From: Thermoplasmata archaeon | GTDB taxonomy: Archaea; Thermoplasmatota; Thermoplasmata; GCA-020350865 | NCBI GenBank assembly: GCA_020351895.1 | Contig: CP070672.1 | Span: forward strand, 3,934,564-3,952,584 | DNA length: 18,021 nt | Direction: 5' to 3' | Part shown: positions 1 through 7,904 of the stretch, in pieces | Numbering within the stretch: position 1 is the stretch's first letter | Layout of the letters: each line of letters begins with the position of its first letter | Made by a program: the position numbers and the translations under genes | The notes under the pieces: generated by a model | Seen by the model: the letters and a program-made list of their open reading frames with translations, nothing else | Database searches by the model: none | What the model was told of the DNA's origin: nothing

Positions 1-940
1 AGGCCAGGTATCCATATTCTGTTGCCGCAAAAAAGGCAGCAAGGCCTATACTTGTTCCAATGAATGCCACCATCAAAACCAGACCCAGGGTCCAAAAAGG
101 CTCCGAGATTTTGGGAACCCTGACCTTTGTCAGCAAAGTCTGGCTGGACTTGGAGCCAATATCTCCTGATGAAGAAACCACGACCTCAACTTTATAATCT
201 CCGACTTGGGCGTCTTTCGGAATCTGTTGCTCAACATAGAAGGTATCTGTTTCTTGGGGTCCTAAGATCAGCTCTGAATCACTTTGTGCAACTGTCCAAC
301 CCTTTTCTTTTAGTGCCTCATCCCCGATCAGGTTGATGAAGAATGTGTCTGGTACCGTGGCCACATTTGTTACAGTGAAGGTGTGAGTGATCGTTTCCTC
401 GGGAAGTACCAATCGCTCAAGAGAGCTGGTTATCACTTTCACCCTGTTTAAAATGAGCTCTATAGGAAAGGTAATCCGTTCTGAGGAAGTGGGGGAGGAT
501 GACCAATCGATATCCCCATAATTTCTGCTCTCAGCACTTGCCCAGACATATATGTCGTACGTTTTTTGCTCGGATGCTGAATTCGGTGTTATCTCGCCCT
601 CAAATTCATCAAAGGCATCGGTACCAAGGGTTACGGTCACCGATTCAGGTGAGATGGACGTTACCCATCCCTCTGGGGCATGAATGCCAAAATAAACAGT
701 AACCGGTTGAATTGAATCAGTGGAAATAGAGTAGTTACCTGTTAAGGAGATTGTAATATCCTTGTAAACGGTAAAATCCGCAATTTGATATCCTTGATCT
801 ACAGCGATAGAAATATCTGTTTCCTGCCCAGCCACAGGGATCGCCAAACCCAAGGCTAAGAAAACCATCCAAAAAAGGACCGTGATGGTGAATATCATAC
901 GTTTTCTTGATTTTCCAAGGTTTTTCTTGAAAACCGACAT
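1..940 (-). CDS. secreted/membrane protein with NEW3-like domain, 3' end cut by window edge
   Basis: An open frame runs on the minus strand from an ATG at 940 off the left edge, with about 313 codons visible and no stop. The N-terminus is basic (KKNLGKSRKR) and is followed by a hydrophobic segment ending VAGQE, which looks like a signal peptide or signal anchor. Residues about 40-285 are beta-rich and Thr/Ser/Val-rich. The part around TFTVTNVATVPDTFFINL and ILGPQETDTFYV resembles the NEW3/CARDB-like extracellular beta-sandwich domains (COG1470 type). A second membrane segment (FWTLGLVLMVAFIGTSIGLA) precedes the visible end FAATEYGYLA. In archaeal proteins of this layout, a TM followed by TE(F/Y)G often leads into a cytoplasmic winged-helix domain. 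That part would lie outside the window, so a sensor-regulator role is only inference. Start support is GAGG 9 nt upstream and a TTTATAAG box at 977-984. Confidence 0.8.
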   Translation of the reverse strand, partial: MSVFKKNLGKSRKRMIFTITVLFWMVFLALGLAIPVAGQETDISIAVDQGYQIADFTVYKDITISLTGNYSISTDSIQPVTVYFGIHAPEGWVTSISPESVTVTLGTDAFDEFEGEITPNSASEQKTYDIYVWASAESRNYGDIDWSSSPTSSERITFPIELILNRVKVITSSLERLVLPEETITHTFTVTNVATVPDTFFINLIGDEALKEKGWTVAQSDSELILGPQETDTFYVEQQIPKDAQVGDYKVEVVVSSSGDIGSKSSQTLLTKVRVPKISEPFWTLGLVLMVAFIGTSIGLAAFFAATEYGYLA

Positions 941-976
941 TTAGGGCATCCTCGTAGAATATATAGGAATTTATTG

Positions 977-984
977 CTTATAAA
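977..984 (-). promoter_or_regulatory. TATA box for the left-edge gene
   Basis: On the minus strand this reads TTTATAAG, a good archaeal TATA element. It lies about 40 nt before the ATG at 940, which predicts a transcription start near 953 and a leader of about a dozen nucleotides that contains the GAGG ribosome-binding site. Confidence 0.5.
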
Positions 985-994
985 CAAATTGGTA

Positions 995-1094
995 TGGTAG
1001 TTTGACTGTTTGACCCCAAAAAAACGAGGTTCTGGTGGTAGTTTAGCCCGATATTTTAATAAATTATACCTGGTTCTATTATAGCAGTTTTGCC
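995..1094. repeat. three spaced short direct repeats between divergent genes
   Basis: TGGTAGTTT occurs exactly at 995-1003 and 1036-1044, and a degenerate copy (TAGCAGTTTTGCCC) lies at 1082-1094. TTTGAC is also doubled at 1001-1013. The 243-bp region 941-1183 between the two divergent membrane-protein genes has no gene of its own. The repeats could be regulator sites or chance. Confidence 0.25.
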
Positions 1095-1146
1095 CTTATA
1101 AGATGGAGTTTTTCGGAAAATCCAGAGAGAAATTGACGGCAAAAAT

Positions 1147-1156
1147 GTTTTAAACC
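1147..1156 (+). promoter_or_regulatory. candidate TATA box for the gene at 1184
   Basis: GTTTTAAACC is centred about 33 nt before the ATG at 1184. There is no convincing Shine-Dalgarno sequence in front of that ATG (only AGGTT), so a leaderless or near-leaderless mRNA is likely. Confidence 0.3.
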
Positions 1157-1183
1157 ATCAACGTATTTATCGCTAGGTTAAAC

Positions 1184-2488
1184 ATGTCGAAAAAGATGAT
1201 ATTGGCTTCGCTCACCATTCTTTTAGCATTTTTTGGATTGATGATACCAGCCTTTACCCAGGCCGACATCGGAACCACGGGTGGTACCACGGATTTGAAG
1301 TCCGACATGGAGATGATGTCAGGGATACCAGTTCATGGAGGAGGGCACTTCACATGGAAGGTGAGTGGCCCTGCCGCCAATGAGCTTCGAGCCGCCATTA
1401 TTCTCAATTGGGATACACCTTCTGGCCAGCAGCCTCCTGACGGACTACTGCAGAAGGCGGAAGTTGACAGGTACCTGCAGGCCTTGGAATACTATCTTGA
1501 GCATAGTGACCTGCAATATCAAGGAGCCATCTTAAGAAGCTTCGCTCTTCTTAATAAGGACTCAACTAGGGATACAAAGGGTTTGATAGGTACATCCAAT
1601 GCCTCAACAGGTGATATCGAGATAAGATTCTACTACGATGCCTGGATACCCACTGGAGATCAGGAGATCGTTCTTTCGGACACCATTATCGCAGATGCCA
1701 TATATGTTCCTGTAAACGAGACATTCAGAGGAACCTACAAGGTGGAACATTGGGAGTACATGATTAACATAGGTAATTTCGAAGGTATGGATATCGGCAA
1801 AGGCGATTACCTGCTGATAAGAACCCCCTTTGGCGAGATTTATCGTTACAGCGCAACATTCAAGGCTGATTCGAATCCAAATGAGAAATTGAATTACGAA
1901 GAATTCAGCTGGGTAGAATGCCCCTTGGTTCTCTTTGTTATGATCGTGATATTTGGATACTTAGTGGTCACCATGCCTGGTAGATTTAGAAGGCATGACG
2001 TTATGAAGATCGTGAAGTTGCACACGTTAATGAAAATATTGTTTTTGATATTGATATTGCTCTACTTCTTTGCTGGTTTCGGCGGAATTTTTGTCAGCGG
2101 GATCTATCTTTGGTTGATGAGCGTTGCCTTTCTTTTCGTCAGCATAGTTTTATCCAAGACCATGTACGAGAATGCGGCGAGAGTCACAACCATGCCAAAG
2201 AAACCAGAGCCCACGGCAGCAGATGAGGGCCAATTGGCAGGAACCGAAGAAGCCGAGTCTGAGATGGAGGAAGAGAGGAAAGATGTGCAGTGTGCAACAT
2301 GCGGGGAGATTTTCAAAATGGACAAGAAGTTCAGGGTGTCCTCTGCTCCGTGTCCTGCATGCGGTAGCATAGGCGCCGTGGATTTGGGAGTTGGGGAAGA
2401 GGAACCACTTCCTGGTGACTTGGAGCCTCCGCCTGAGCCTCCACCGACACCTCCACCACCGTCTTTGGATGAAGATGAGGATCTATAA
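1184..2488 (+). CDS. membrane protein with extracellular domain and C-terminal zinc ribbon
   Basis: The protein has 434 residues and I do not recognise a named family. Residues 1-27 form a signal peptide (MSKKMILASL...). Residues about 28-240 form an extracytoplasmic domain rich in beta strands. Three membrane segments follow at about 244-265, 282-304 and 307-327. The cytoplasmic tail has an acidic linker, then a four-cysteine zinc ribbon (C370, C373, C390, C393; CATC...CPAC), and ends in a Pro-rich, acidic stretch (PPPEPPPTPPPP then DEDEDL). It is transcribed divergently from the left-edge secreted protein, so the two may be functionally linked. The ATG at 1184 begins the signal peptide directly, which supports this start. 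Confidence 0.85.
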   Translation: MSKKMILASLTILLAFFGLMIPAFTQADIGTTGGTTDLKSDMEMMSGIPVHGGGHFTWKVSGPAANELRAAIILNWDTPSGQQPPDGLLQKAEVDRYLQALEYYLEHSDLQYQGAILRSFALLNKDSTRDTKGLIGTSNASTGDIEIRFYYDAWIPTGDQEIVLSDTIIADAIYVPVNETFRGTYKVEHWEYMINIGNFEGMDIGKGDYLLIRTPFGEIYRYSATFKADSNPNEKLNYEEFSWVECPLVLFVMIVIFGYLVVTMPGRFRRHDVMKIVKLHTLMKILFLILILLYFFAGFGGIFVSGIYLWLMSVAFLFVSIVLSKTMYENAARVTTMPKKPEPTAADEGQLAGTEEAESEMEEERKDVQCATCGEIFKMDKKFRVSSAPCPACGSIGAVDLGVGEEEPLPGDLEPPPEPPPTPPPPSLDEDEDL

Positions 2489-2498
2489 GGCAGGTAGG

Positions 2499-2699
2499 AT
2501 CAATGTGCTTTCCCCCTTCACCTGTTCCCCCTTCTCCCACCCAAAAATCAGATATGCGGATGAGATTCAATGCATTTTTTCCCTCTACCTGTTCCCCCTC
2601 CACCCACCCAAAAAATAATATTCGAGATGATAAGGATGCCTTTTTCCCTCTCCATCCATATCCCCTCTGCCCGCCCTTTCTTTTTGTCCTGAGGAAGAA
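2499..2699. repeat. three imperfect tandem ~66-bp C-rich repeats
   Basis: The gene-free stretch 2489-2867 contains three consecutive degenerate units, about 2499-2562, 2563-2630 and 2631-2699. Each has the order (A)T(C)AATG/GATGC, a T/C-rich run (TTTCCC...), CCTGTTCCCCCT or a variant, CCACCCA/CCGCCC, then an A/T-rich part and a GATGA/GAAGA end. The + strand is strongly pyrimidine-rich. Small frames cross it, but their products are just repeat translations (FPPSP, FFPST, FFPLH) and I do not call them genes. It may act as a transcription-termination region after the gene ending at 2488, or be a remnant of a repeat family. Confidence 0.6.
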
Positions 2700-2740
2700 T
2701 ATGTTACTCTATCAATAATATCAGCACTAAAATCCAATAA

Positions 2741-2748
2741 TATTTATA
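2741..2748 (+). promoter_or_regulatory. TATA box upstream of top6B
   Basis: TATTTATA follows an A/T-rich stretch about 120 nt before the top6B ATG. A second candidate (ATTATAC) lies at 2761-2767. Either would give a leader of roughly 75-95 nt carrying the GGAG site at 2854-2857, unlike the leaderless genes elsewhere in the window. Confidence 0.4.
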
Positions 2749-2867
2749 ACCTAATACCACATTATACCCCCGAACTGGATGGGATATTATCCAAAAATTC
2801 TATCATACCATATTCAAATGGAATGCTGAGATTAAGATGATCAAACCGTGATAGGAGAGTGGGTATT

Positions 2868-4907
2868 ATGACGAGGTCCATTGCTGAGGAACTGGCAAAG
2901 AAGCAGAAGGAAATCTCTGTCTCCGAATTCTTTGAGAGAAACAAGCAGATTTTGGGATTTGACACCTTAACCCGGTCCCTTCTTACCGCCGTGAAAGAGG
3001 GTGTTGACAATTCCCTTGATGCCTGCGAGGAGGCCAATATTCTGCCCGAGATTTCTATCGAGATTAACCAGGTTTCTAGAAATGAGTATCAGATAATAAT
3101 GGAGGACAATGGACCTGGAATCGTGAAAAAGCAGATACCCCATATCTTTGGCAGGTTATTGTATGGCTCAAGATTCCACGCCATCAGGCAGTCAAGGGGG
3201 CAGCAGGGAATTGGCATTTCGGCTGCTGTGATGTACGGCCAGCTCACCACAGGCAAACCCACCCTGGTGCGCTCCAAGACCAAAAGGGAGGATGTGGCCC
3301 ATGAAATAACCCTGATGATGGATACAAAGAGAAACAGACCCGAGGTGCTTAAACAGGATTTTGTGATCTGGGAGCGAAAGGATCACGGAACAAAAGTGGA
3401 GATAAGCCTGAAAGGGAAGTACGTGAAGGCCAAGCAGTCAGTATATGAATATCTGAAAGGCACTGCGATTGTGAATCCCCATGCCCAAATCACGTTCATG
3501 GAGCCAGACGGTACAAAGACCGAATTTAAAAGGGTTACAGAGAAGATGCCTCCTTCAACAAAGGAGATCAAACCACATCCTGAGGGAATAGAGCTCGGAA
3601 TACTCATGAAGATGGCAAAGGCATCAAAAGCTAAGCGAATGACCTCTTTTCTGACCCAGGATTTCTCGAGAATAAGCTCCAGAGTCGCCAAGGAAATCTG
3701 CGAAAAGGCTGCAATCGAGCCCACAATGAAACCCTCGAGATTGAAGCTGGATGGTGCCAATAGAATAATAGAGGCGATAAAACAGGTGAGGATCATGGCC
3801 CCTCCAACAGACTGCCTCTCACCTATAGGCGAGCTTCTCATAAAAAAGGGATTGAAGAATGTAATGGAAGATGTGAGGCCTGATTTTTACGCCCCTCCTG
3901 TTACCAGGGAGCCCTCTGTATATTCAGGCAATCCCTTTCAGGTTGAGGTGGGAATCGTGCATGGAGGTGATCTTACATCGGATGGACAGGTTAAGATTCT
4001 CAGATTTGCAAATCGTGTTCCATTATTGTACCAACAAGGTGGTTGCACATCTACCGCGGCAATTGAAAACGTGGACTGGCGAAGATACGGTTTGGAGCAG
4101 AGGGGAGGAAAGGGCATACCATTCGGCCCTGCAATAATCCTGGTTCATGTTGCCTCCACAAAAATCCCTTTCACATCAGAAGCGAAGGAGGCCATTGCAG
4201 ATATTCCCGAAATCAGGGAGGAGATAGAAAGGGCACTTCGGGCCTGTGCACGAAGACTGCAGATCCATATTAAGAAGAAGGTGAGAAAGAAGAAGACCAG
4301 GGAGAAGTTCGATATAGTCCAGATTATACTGCCCAAGATAGCAGAGAAATCGGCAAAAATTGTTGGCAAACCAGAACCGAATCTGGCACCAATTATAACC
4401 AAGATAATGAATGTGGTGTGGATAGATGATGCAGTTGAGTTTGTGAAAAAGAAGCATCATATAACCATAAGCGTTTACAACTACACGCCATCAAGGAAGA
4501 AGTTCAACCTCTACGCAGTGGTTCCTTCTGGAAGCATTGAGGAAAAGAGCATAAACCCAAAACCTAGCAGAATAAGAAAGAGCGGTAAGATCAGATGGGA
4601 GTTAAAATCAATTCCTTCAACGGAAAAACTGGAAATCACATTCAGCCTGAAAGGCCTGGATGAGGATGACTTTGATGAGGCCGAAATCTATGTTTCCGGT
4701 ATCAATCCTGTTCAGGTTATCGGGGCCGAGCCTCTACCAGGGGATTGGGACCTGGACGAGGAGATAGAGGAACCAACCACACTTGATGACTTCGTAGGAG
4801 AGGAAGACGAAAGAGAGGAGGAAGGCGAGGAGGAGGAAATTATCGAGGAGAATGCTGAGGAGGAGGGCGGCATTGAATCCGAAGGAAAGGCGGCGGAGGC
4901 CGCCTAG
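2868..4907 (+). CDS. top6B: DNA topoisomerase VI subunit B
   Basis: This is the ATPase subunit of the type IIB topoisomerase that, with subunit A, makes ATP-dependent double-strand passages and relaxes or decatenates DNA. The GHKL ATPase fold is clear: N box E44-GVDNSLDA, G1 box D80-NGPGI, and G2 box [10 protein letters not shown] ending near residue 119. The H2TH and transducer regions follow, including the ATP-sensing segment [16 protein letters not shown]-terminal beta-rich extension (from about [12 protein letters not shown]) resembles the Ig-like domain of long Top6B versions. The protein ends in about 50 very acidic residues. I chose the ATG at 2868 (679 residues) rather than the GTG at 2859, because AGGAG at 2853-2857 is 10 nt from the ATG but touches the GTG. 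top6A follows after 13 nt. Confidence 0.96.
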   Translation: MTRSIAEELAKKQKEISVSEFFERNKQILGFDTLTRSLLTAVKEGVDNSLDACEEANILPEISIEINQVSRNEYQIIMEDNGPGIVKKQIPHIFGRLLYGSRFHAIRQSRGQQGIGISAAVMYGQLTTGKPTLVRSKTKREDVAHEITLMMDTKRNRPEVLKQDFVIWERKDHGTKVEISLKGKYVKAKQSVYEYLKGTAIVNPHAQITFMEPDGTKTEFKRVTEKMPPSTKEIKPHPEGIELGILMKMAKASKAKRMTSFLTQDFSRISSRVAKEICEKAAIEPTMKPSRLKLDGANRIIEAIKQVRIMAPPTDCLSPIGELLIKKGLKNVMEDVRPDFYAPPVTREPSVYSGNPFQVEVGIVHGGDLTSDGQVKILRFANRVPLLYQQGGCTSTAAIENVDWRRYGLEQRGGKGIPFGPAIILVHVASTKIPFTSEAKEAIADIPEIREEIERALRACARRLQIHIKKKVRKKKTREKFDIVQIILPKIAEKSAKIVGKPEPNLAPIITKIMNVVWIDDAVEFVKKKHHITISVYNYTPSRKKFNLYAVVPSGSIEEKSINPKPSRIRKSGKIRWELKSIPSTEKLEITFSLKGLDEDDFDEAEIYVSGINPVQVIGAEPLPGDWDLDEEIEEPTTLDDFVGEEDEREEEGEEEEIIEENAEEEGGIESEGKAAEAA

Positions 4908-4920
4908 GAGGTGAATAAAA

Positions 4921-6015
4921 ATGACAGAAGCAAGGTACGAAAGCGCGCAAAAGGAACTTGAGGACATCGCAAAGGACATCTATCTACAGATGAACAAGGG
5001 AAAGATACCAAGCATGAAGATACCGGTAAGAACCAAGGGCAACATCAAATTCTCGAGAAAAAACAGTGTATGGAAGCTTGGAAAATCCATGGGCCAAAGA
5101 AGTGCCAAGAAATTAAACGGCGCCTACATGCTTCTTAGAACCCTGCATATGATGGAGTTCATAGAGGATATGATCAACCAAAAGAAGTCCTCCACCCTTA
5201 GGGAGATGTACTATATTTCAGAGGGCTGGGAGCATGCCAAGTTCTCAACCCAAAACGAATCAAATAAGCTGGCTGAAGATTTGGAGGCCATCACAGGCTG
5301 TATGCGGGAGGATTTCAAGTTGAGACCTGAGGAAGACGGTGCCAGGGTCATTGGCGACATCACAATAGAGGAGATGAACAGGAAGGGGGAAAAGAAGAAG
5401 ATCAACTGCAGGGATGATGTAGGGGATTCAGGATACGGTATACCATACAATGTGGAAAAGGACAAGTTGAAGATCAAATCCGTGGGAGTGGATTTCATAA
5501 TAGCCATAGAAACAGGTGGTATGTTCGACAGGCTGGTTGAAAATGGATTCGATGAGACTTCAAATGCTTTACTCGTTCATCTGAAAGGACAGCCAGCAAG
5601 AAGCACAAGACGATTCATCAAACGCCTAAATGAGGAGCATGATGTTCCATTGGCAGTTTTCACAGATGGAGATCCCTGGTCTTTCAGAATATTTGCCAGC
5701 CTGGCCTTCGGTGCCATAAAGACCGCATACATATCGGAATATCTGGCAACCCCAACTGCCGAGTATGTTGGGATCACTGCCTCTGATATACTCAATTACG
5801 AGCTTCCCACAGACAAGCTCAGCGATCAGGATGCAAGCGCTCTTAGGGCAGAGCTCTCTGATCCGAGATTCAAGGGCCAGTTCTGGAAGAATGAAATCGA
5901 GCTCATGCTCCAGATAAACAAGAAGGCCGAGCAGCAAGCCTTGGCCAAGTACGGTCTCGACTTTGTCACAGATAAATACCTGCCCGATAAACTCGGCGAA
6001 CTTGGATTGATGTAA
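4921..6015 (+). CDS. top6A: DNA topoisomerase VI subunit A (Spo11-like)
   Basis: This is the DNA-cleaving subunit of topoisomerase VI, homologous to Spo11, with 364 residues as usual for the family. The winged-helix (CAP-like) domain carries the catalytic region STLREMYYIS. The tyrosine pair is Y97-Y98, and the second should form the phosphotyrosyl DNA bond by analogy with Spo11. The Toprim metal-binding residues are E197 (IAIETGGMF) and D249/D251 (FTDGDPW). The ribosome-binding site GGAGGTGA overlaps the top6B stop codon, so the two subunits are probably translationally coupled, consistent with an A2B2 complex made in equal amounts. Confidence 0.97.
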   Translation: MTEARYESAQKELEDIAKDIYLQMNKGKIPSMKIPVRTKGNIKFSRKNSVWKLGKSMGQRSAKKLNGAYMLLRTLHMMEFIEDMINQKKSSTLREMYYISEGWEHAKFSTQNESNKLAEDLEAITGCMREDFKLRPEEDGARVIGDITIEEMNRKGEKKKINCRDDVGDSGYGIPYNVEKDKLKIKSVGVDFIIAIETGGMFDRLVENGFDETSNALLVHLKGQPARSTRRFIKRLNEEHDVPLAVFTDGDPWSFRIFASLAFGAIKTAYISEYLATPTAEYVGITASDILNYELPTDKLSDQDASALRAELSDPRFKGQFWKNEIELMLQINKKAEQQALAKYGLDFVTDKYLPDKLGELGLM

Positions 6016-6045
6016 ACGTTCTGCATTTATCAATCGGAGTGTAAA

Positions 6046-6813
6046 ATGAAATTCATAGGTATAGACCTTTCCTGGAAGGTCTCCCCTGAAAAACCCGAAA
6101 GAACCGCGGCCGTGGTTCTCAATGAAGAGGGTATGGTAGAAAATAACACCCTTATTACAACAAATGAAGACATAGTCGATTTTGTAAAAAACTACATTGA
6201 TTACGGTACGATCATAGGAGTTGATGCTCCGCTTGTGATACCCTTCGGTGTTAAACAGAGAGATTGCGAACGACTGCTTTTAAGGTGCAAGATTGCGGTT
6301 TTCCCTGGAAATAGGAGATGGTTCATTTCAGCATTTGGAGGGGTGAGGGGCGAGATTTTGGTGAATGAATTTAAGAAAATAAACGTCCTGCTGAAAGATA
6401 ATATTCGTCCAAAGGAGGAGGCAAACACACTTTTTGAGGTATACCCATATTCCTCGTGGAAGGTGCTCTTTAAAAAGGAGGCTGTGCCAAAGTATAAAAA
6501 CACCACAAGAAGTAAAAAGATAGAGGGCTTAAATAGGCTCAAAGGGAAATTAATGGAATCAATCCTCCCCATAAAATTGAGTTTTAAAAGAGACATTCCC
6601 CAATTGTTTGATGTGGATCGTACAGAGTTGAGCAATAAGGCCCTAGATCAACAAGGTGATCTTTTGGATGCACTAATTGCAGCCTATACTGTCCTGGTTT
6701 ATTGGCATTATGGGGACAGAAAGTGTGTTGTACTTGGGGATTTGAAGGAGGGCTTTATCCTCACTTTAGCCAATGATTGTATGAAAAAATTGGCCAAAAA
6801 AGGTAAATATTAA
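6046..6813 (+). CDS. DUF429-family predicted RNase H-fold nuclease
   Basis: The protein has 255 residues and the DUF429 (COG2410-like) pattern of an RNase H-type fold. It has an opening beta strand with Asp (FIGIDLSW, D7), a second acidic strand (IIGVDAPL, D60), an R-x-C-E motif (R72-DCE) and a conserved FEVYPYSSW segment. The C-terminal helix carries GDLLDALIAAY (D205, D208). These acidic residues are consistent with a two-metal nuclease centre, but the substrate of the family is not known. It follows top6A by 30 nt with its own CGGAG at 6035-6039, so it may be read from the top6 transcript. A link to topoisomerase function is only suggested by position. Confidence 0.8.
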   Translation: MKFIGIDLSWKVSPEKPERTAAVVLNEEGMVENNTLITTNEDIVDFVKNYIDYGTIIGVDAPLVIPFGVKQRDCERLLLRCKIAVFPGNRRWFISAFGGVRGEILVNEFKKINVLLKDNIRPKEEANTLFEVYPYSSWKVLFKKEAVPKYKNTTRSKKIEGLNRLKGKLMESILPIKLSFKRDIPQLFDVDRTELSNKALDQQGDLLDALIAAYTVLVYWHYGDRKCVVLGDLKEGFILTLANDCMKKLAKKGKY

Positions 6814-6830
6814 GAATATTATGGACAATA

Positions 6831-6846
6831 CCTCATAGATCTGAGG
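6831..6846. repeat. short inverted repeat after the DUF429 gene
   Basis: CCTCA - 6-nt loop - TGAGG forms a perfect 5-bp stem 18 nt after the stop at 6813. There is no long T run behind it, so a terminator role is doubtful. Confidence 0.25.
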
Positions 6847-6905
6847 CATTGGCACAGGGAATACAAGGTGAAGTTGGTAACCTTAATCATCAGAGGGTGC
6901 ATATC

Positions 6906-7823
6906 GTGGCAGAACATGAAAAACTATTGGGCTTGAAAATTGTGGCCATAATCATAATTGCCTTGGGCATTGTTCTTTTTTTAGGGGCTTTATACACGGT
7001 TGTCACCCGTTCAGATGCGATAATCGATAACGTCCGGATTTTTTCTTTATTGGACGTTATGGTTGCAGCCGATGTATTGGCGGCAGTAGCTGGCCTTTTC
7101 TTTTTTGTGGGATTTGGCATGTGGTTCCTTCGGGGCTGGGCAAAATCCATACTGCTGGTTCTCTCAATGCTGAGTATCGTTCTGTACCCTTTAACTGGCC
7201 TCCTTCTTATATCCTCGGTGGCGGAAAATGAGTGGGAGGTGGAAACATCGGAGATCGTAAGCGCAATCTTCACTGTTTTGGGAATAATCCTTTCCATGTT
7301 CTTTCTATGGTATCTATCACGTCCAAAGGTGGTTTTGGCCTTTGAGGCGCGGGAGATGAGCCTTACCAAGAAGAAGATCCGCGCTTTGGAAGAGAAAATC
7401 GAGCTTGGTAGACAGCAGTGCAATGCTGGAGAGATAACCAAGGCCGAGCTTTCAAAACTGAGGTCGGATTGCCTGGCTGAAGAAAGACTTCTTAGGGCAA
7501 AAATCAGACATTACGAGAAGGTTCGATTGGGAAGGGAGAGGAAAATCAAGGAAACGGCCTTAAAAAAGAAGGAGGCAAAGGAAGAGAAGTTGGCCAAAGA
7601 GGAGGAAAAAAGGTCGGAAAAGGAGGAGAAGAAGGCGGAGCGGAAGGCTGAAAAGGAAGAAAAGAAAGAGGCTAAAGAAAAGAAAGAGGAAAAAACCGAA
7701 GAAAAGGAGGAAACAAAGAAAAAGAAGGACAAAGAGCCAAAAAAAGACAAAGCCGGGCAAACAGATAAGAAAAAGAGGGTCAAATCCGCCTCAAAAAAGG
7801 AACCTAAAGAAGGGGAAGCATAG
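6906..7823 (+). CDS. four-TM membrane protein with long Lys/Glu-rich tail
   Basis: I do not recognise the family. With the GTG start at 6906 the protein has 305 residues. Four membrane segments are visible, beginning near LKIVAIIIIALG, VAADVLAAVAGLF, SILLVLSMLSIVLY and EIVSAIFTVLGII. A soluble helical part with a SHOCT-like short motif follows (IELGRQQCNAGEITKAELSKL). The last 100 or so residues are almost entirely Lys, Glu, Arg and Ala, giving a homopurine DNA strand. I prefer GTG 6906, which has GAGGG at 6894-6898, about 8 nt upstream. The in-frame TTG at 6849 would add 19 non-hydrophobic residues and has no ribosome-binding site. The tail probably forms a single long charged helix, and its partner is unknown. 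Confidence 0.75.
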   Translation: MAEHEKLLGLKIVAIIIIALGIVLFLGALYTVVTRSDAIIDNVRIFSLLDVMVAADVLAAVAGLFFFVGFGMWFLRGWAKSILLVLSMLSIVLYPLTGLLLISSVAENEWEVETSEIVSAIFTVLGIILSMFFLWYLSRPKVVLAFEAREMSLTKKKIRALEEKIELGRQQCNAGEITKAELSKLRSDCLAEERLLRAKIRHYEKVRLGRERKIKETALKKKEAKEEKLAKEEEKRSEKEEKKAERKAEKEEKKEAKEKKEEKTEEKEETKKKKDKEPKKDKAGQTDKKKRVKSASKKEPKEGEA

Positions 7824-7874
7824 GAGTCAAGATAGAAGAATATGTGAAAATTTAAATCACTGATATCCTAAAGC

Positions 7875-7886
7875 TTAAATATAAAA
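7875..7886 (+). promoter_or_regulatory. TATA box for the zinc-ribbon membrane protein
   Basis: TTAAATATAAAA is centred about 25 nt before the ATG at 7905 and no Shine-Dalgarno is present near that ATG. This points to a leaderless mRNA starting at or next to the ATG. Confidence 0.5.
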
Positions 7887-7904
7887 ATGTAGGTCTATAT
7901 TTGT

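Noticed and set aside
2503..2718. 71-codon frame in the C-rich repeat region
   Set aside because: The product only mirrors the DNA repeat (Pro/Phe/Ser units), with no ribosome-binding site and no protein features.
6831..6846. Hairpin as a Rho-independent terminator
   Set aside because: The stem is only 5 bp and no T run follows; archaeal termination does not depend on such hairpins.
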